Of a DNA stretch of 64,000 nt, positions 62,632 through 64,000 are shown in pieces. The position numbers were made by a program, and so were the translations under genes. This DNA is from Roseibium litorale (GTDB taxonomy: Bacteria; Pseudomonadota; Alphaproteobacteria; Rhizobiales; Stappiaceae). How positions within the stretch are numbered: the stretch's first letter is position 1; every line of letters starts with the position of its first letter. The DNA lies in the NCBI RefSeq assembly GCF_014842915.1, contig NZ_JACYXI010000007.1, positions 124,001-188,000 on the forward strand, written 5' to 3'. A model generated the notes under the pieces. That model was not told where the DNA came from and ran no database searches. It saw only the letters and a program-made list of their open reading frames with translations.

Positions 62632-62734
62632 TTCCGCTCACCGCCAGAAAACCAACTGGCCCAAATGTGACCGGCATCACGGCCAGCGCCTCAGACTGAT
62701 CTAAACTGATCCTCCGCTTGAAAGAGGGATTCAG

Positions 62735-63313
62735 ATGTCAGTTTTTTATCGCACTGTTTCAGCTTCACTTGTCTGCCTGTCCGTGGCGCTGCCCGCCAAG
62801 GCCGCCACGAAGACCTTCTGCAACCTGGAGCCCGGCAGCTGGGAAGCCAAAATCCCCGGCCAGATCGACGGTTTCTGGTCGGTCAAGAACGGCGCAGGCA
62901 CGTTGACCATGATGGGACGGACCATGCCCCTGCCTCCAGGACAGCTCTCCGATGGCGCGATTGAGGCCAAGGCCGATGGCTCCATGATGATCAGCTCCCA
63001 AGAGATGCAAGGCAGCTTTCCCATCACCTTCGTCAAGAAGGGTGATTTGAATTTCGATCTCCAGGAGGACACTCCGCTGGAAAGCAAGGATGTGCTGGAA
63101 AACCTGGACATTGAGGTTCTGACCGGCTGCAAGCCAAGTGCCTTCCCCCGCCTGTATGCGGAAGGTTCCTACCAGGAAGAAGCCGGCACCATCGACTTCG
63201 AGCTCCACCTGATCGTGATCAGTCCCAGTATCATGTACGGCGTGACCTTTGGAGAGTTCAAGGGGCAGCAAGGAAAGGGCAAGGCCCGGCGCCTTTTGAC
63301 CTTCAGCCGGTAA
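62735..63313 (+). CDS. Secreted protein of unknown function
   Basis: A 192-residue protein with a signal peptide (about residues 1-24, ending AKA). The mature part has two Cys (TFCNLEPGSWE and LTGCKPSAF) that may form a disulphide, and a beta-rich pattern (GAGTLTMMGRTM, GSMMISSQEMQGSF). No family was recognised. AGAGGG lies before the ATG. No obvious functional neighbours. Confidence 0.75.
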   Translation: MSVFYRTVSASLVCLSVALPAKAATKTFCNLEPGSWEAKIPGQIDGFWSVKNGAGTLTMMGRTMPLPPGQLSDGAIEAKADGSMMISSQEMQGSFPITFVKKGDLNFDLQEDTPLESKDVLENLDIEVLTGCKPSAFPRLYAEGSYQEEAGTIDFELHLIVISPSIMYGVTFGEFKGQQGKGKARRLLTFSR

Positions 63314-63431
63314 CTGCACCGGTTTCGTATAGCAGTGACCTTTGAGATCTTGTTCTGGGCGCCGGCTGCTGTATGGTGCATCATCATGACCACCCGGCCC
63401 CACTCTTCGCAGCCACGCAGAAGCGCTTTTA

Positions 63432-63623
63432 TTGCGCGCGGTTATCTGCGCTTGCTGCCTGGGCATGGTCCTGCCTGCGGCCGATTTAGTCTCTGAGACC
63501 TCACCTTCCGCCGATCCTGACGTGAACCTGCGCAAATCCTTGCGCGGAATGTGGCAAGATCCGGCATATCTGCTAAAAGACCATCAACTTTTTCCGAACG
63601 TCCAATGGCGGCTCTTCGCTTGA
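63432..63623 (+). CDS. Doubtful small open frame before pheS
   Basis: A 63-codon frame from TTG 63432, with a signal-like start (ICACCLGMVLPAA) and a polar remainder ending NVQWRLFA. It lacks a convincing ribosome-binding site and is not recognised. It could be a small secreted protein or chance. No Phe-rich attenuator peptide is seen. Confidence 0.25.
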   Translation: MRAVICACCLGMVLPAADLVSETSPSADPDVNLRKSLRGMWQDPAYLLKDHQLFPNVQWRLFA

Positions 63624-63653
63624 GGACCCATCGTGCAATCCGATCGAGGACCC

Positions 63654-64000
63654 ATGTCCGACCTGACCACTCTCGAAACCGAAATCCTGGCCGCCATTGA
63701 GAGCGCAGACACCGAAGCCGCGCTGGAAGATGTCCGCGTTGCCGCGCTTGGCAAGAAGGGCAGCCTTTCCGAACTGATGAAGACCCTCGGCGGCATGAGC
63801 CCCGAAGAGCGCAAGACCATGGGCCCGGCCCTGAACGGCCTGAAGGCCAAAGTCACCGATGCCCTTGCCGCCCGCAAGGAAGTGCTGGCCGAAGCCGCTC
63901 TTGAGGCACGTCTGGCCAGCGAAAGCGTCGACGTGACCCTGCCGCTGCGCAGCAGCCCGCTGGAGACCGGCCGCATCCATCCGGTCAGCCAGGTGATCGA
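63654..64000 (+). CDS. pheS: Phenylalanine-tRNA ligase alpha subunit, 5' part
   Basis: The first 115 residues of PheS, running off the right edge. The coiled-coil arm (residues 1-85, [20 protein letters not shown]) and the beginning of the catalytic domain ([16 protein letters not shown]) are clear. ATG 63654 has GAGGA 3-7 bases upstream. A second copy of the same 10 bases (gaggacccat, 63622-63631) serves an in-frame GTG at 63633, which would add 7 residues. The catalytic part and pheT lie outside the window. Confidence 0.95.
   Translation, partial: MSDLTTLETEILAAIESADTEAALEDVRVAALGKKGSLSELMKTLGGMSPEERKTMGPALNGLKAKVTDALAARKEVLAEAALEARLASESVDVTLPLRSSPLETGRIHPVSQVI

Noticed and set aside
1..64000. 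tRNA genes, rRNA genes, CRISPR arrays or insertion sequences
   Set aside because: None was recognised on reading both strands: no TpsiC-type arm in a cloverleaf context, no regularly spaced repeats and no transposase frame.

Overview
The window is a GC-rich stretch of bacterial chromosome carrying about sixty genes, with a partial gene at each edge (the 3' part of an acetate kinase on the left, the 5' part of pheS on the right). Gene content points to a heterotrophic alphaproteobacterium, probably Rhizobiales/Hyphomicrobiales and plausibly a marine Stappiaceae (Roseibium/Labrenzia-like). Pointers are form II CO-dehydrogenase-like coxGSLM genes, a DUF1344 secreted protein, a DUF1194 von Willebrand A protein, two soluble-type chemoreceptors and GcvA-like LysR regulators. 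This assignment is inference; no rRNA or tRNA was recognised to anchor it. No insertion sequence, prophage or CRISPR array was seen.

Layout. 1-6.7 kb holds central carbon housekeeping: ackA, an orphan PhnD-like binding protein, a HAD phosphatase, an acetylpolyamine amidohydrolase-type deacetylase, aldose 1-epimerase, phosphomannomutase/phosphoglucomutase and a membrane-anchored retropepsin-like protease. 6.8-22.9 kb is a nearly complete nucleoside uptake and breakdown region. It has upp with a URC4/Urg3 (DUF1688) uracil-catabolism gene, an MFS exporter, and then a long minus-strand series. In transcription order that series is a SorC/DeoR-type regulator, two tandem BMP-family binding proteins separated by a strong terminator hairpin, an ABC ATPase, two permeases, cdd, a purine nucleoside phosphorylase, deoC, deoA, deoB and an adenosine deaminase. 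The logic is import of (deoxy)nucleosides, deamination, phosphorolysis, isomerisation of ribose/deoxyribose-1-phosphate, and aldol cleavage to acetaldehyde and glyceraldehyde-3-phosphate. Free uracil goes to upp and the URC route.

23-31 kb carries a vWA protein, a translationally coupled mgsA-glk pair, hrpB, a DUF1186 protein, bacterioferritin with its ferredoxin, and an SDR. 31-40 kb has a large chemoreceptor, the coxGSLM cluster and a GAF-Fis regulator that lacks the AAA+ domain. 40-50 kb has two RNA methyltransferases, an epimerase, a lone periplasmic Cache-like protein paired with a second chemoreceptor, a degenerate cold-shock protein followed by an array of hairpins, a HpnP-like B12 radical SAM protein, and an MFS transporter/esterase pair. 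50-64 kb has an orphan Rieske oxygenase between two unrecognised Ser/Ala-rich proteins, an M42 peptidase, MepA, two tandem GNATs opposite a LysR gene, an acyltransferase, lepA, a PhnA-family protein, a second LysR, small secreted proteins and pheS.

Most likely to repay attention: the bacterioferritin with Arg at the haem-ligand position, the cold-shock domain without its RNP aromatics and the duplicated hairpin behind it, the lone Cache protein coupled to a chemoreceptor, the URC4-upp pair beside the nucleoside operon, and the AAA+-less regulator with a perfect palindrome upstream of the cox genes.
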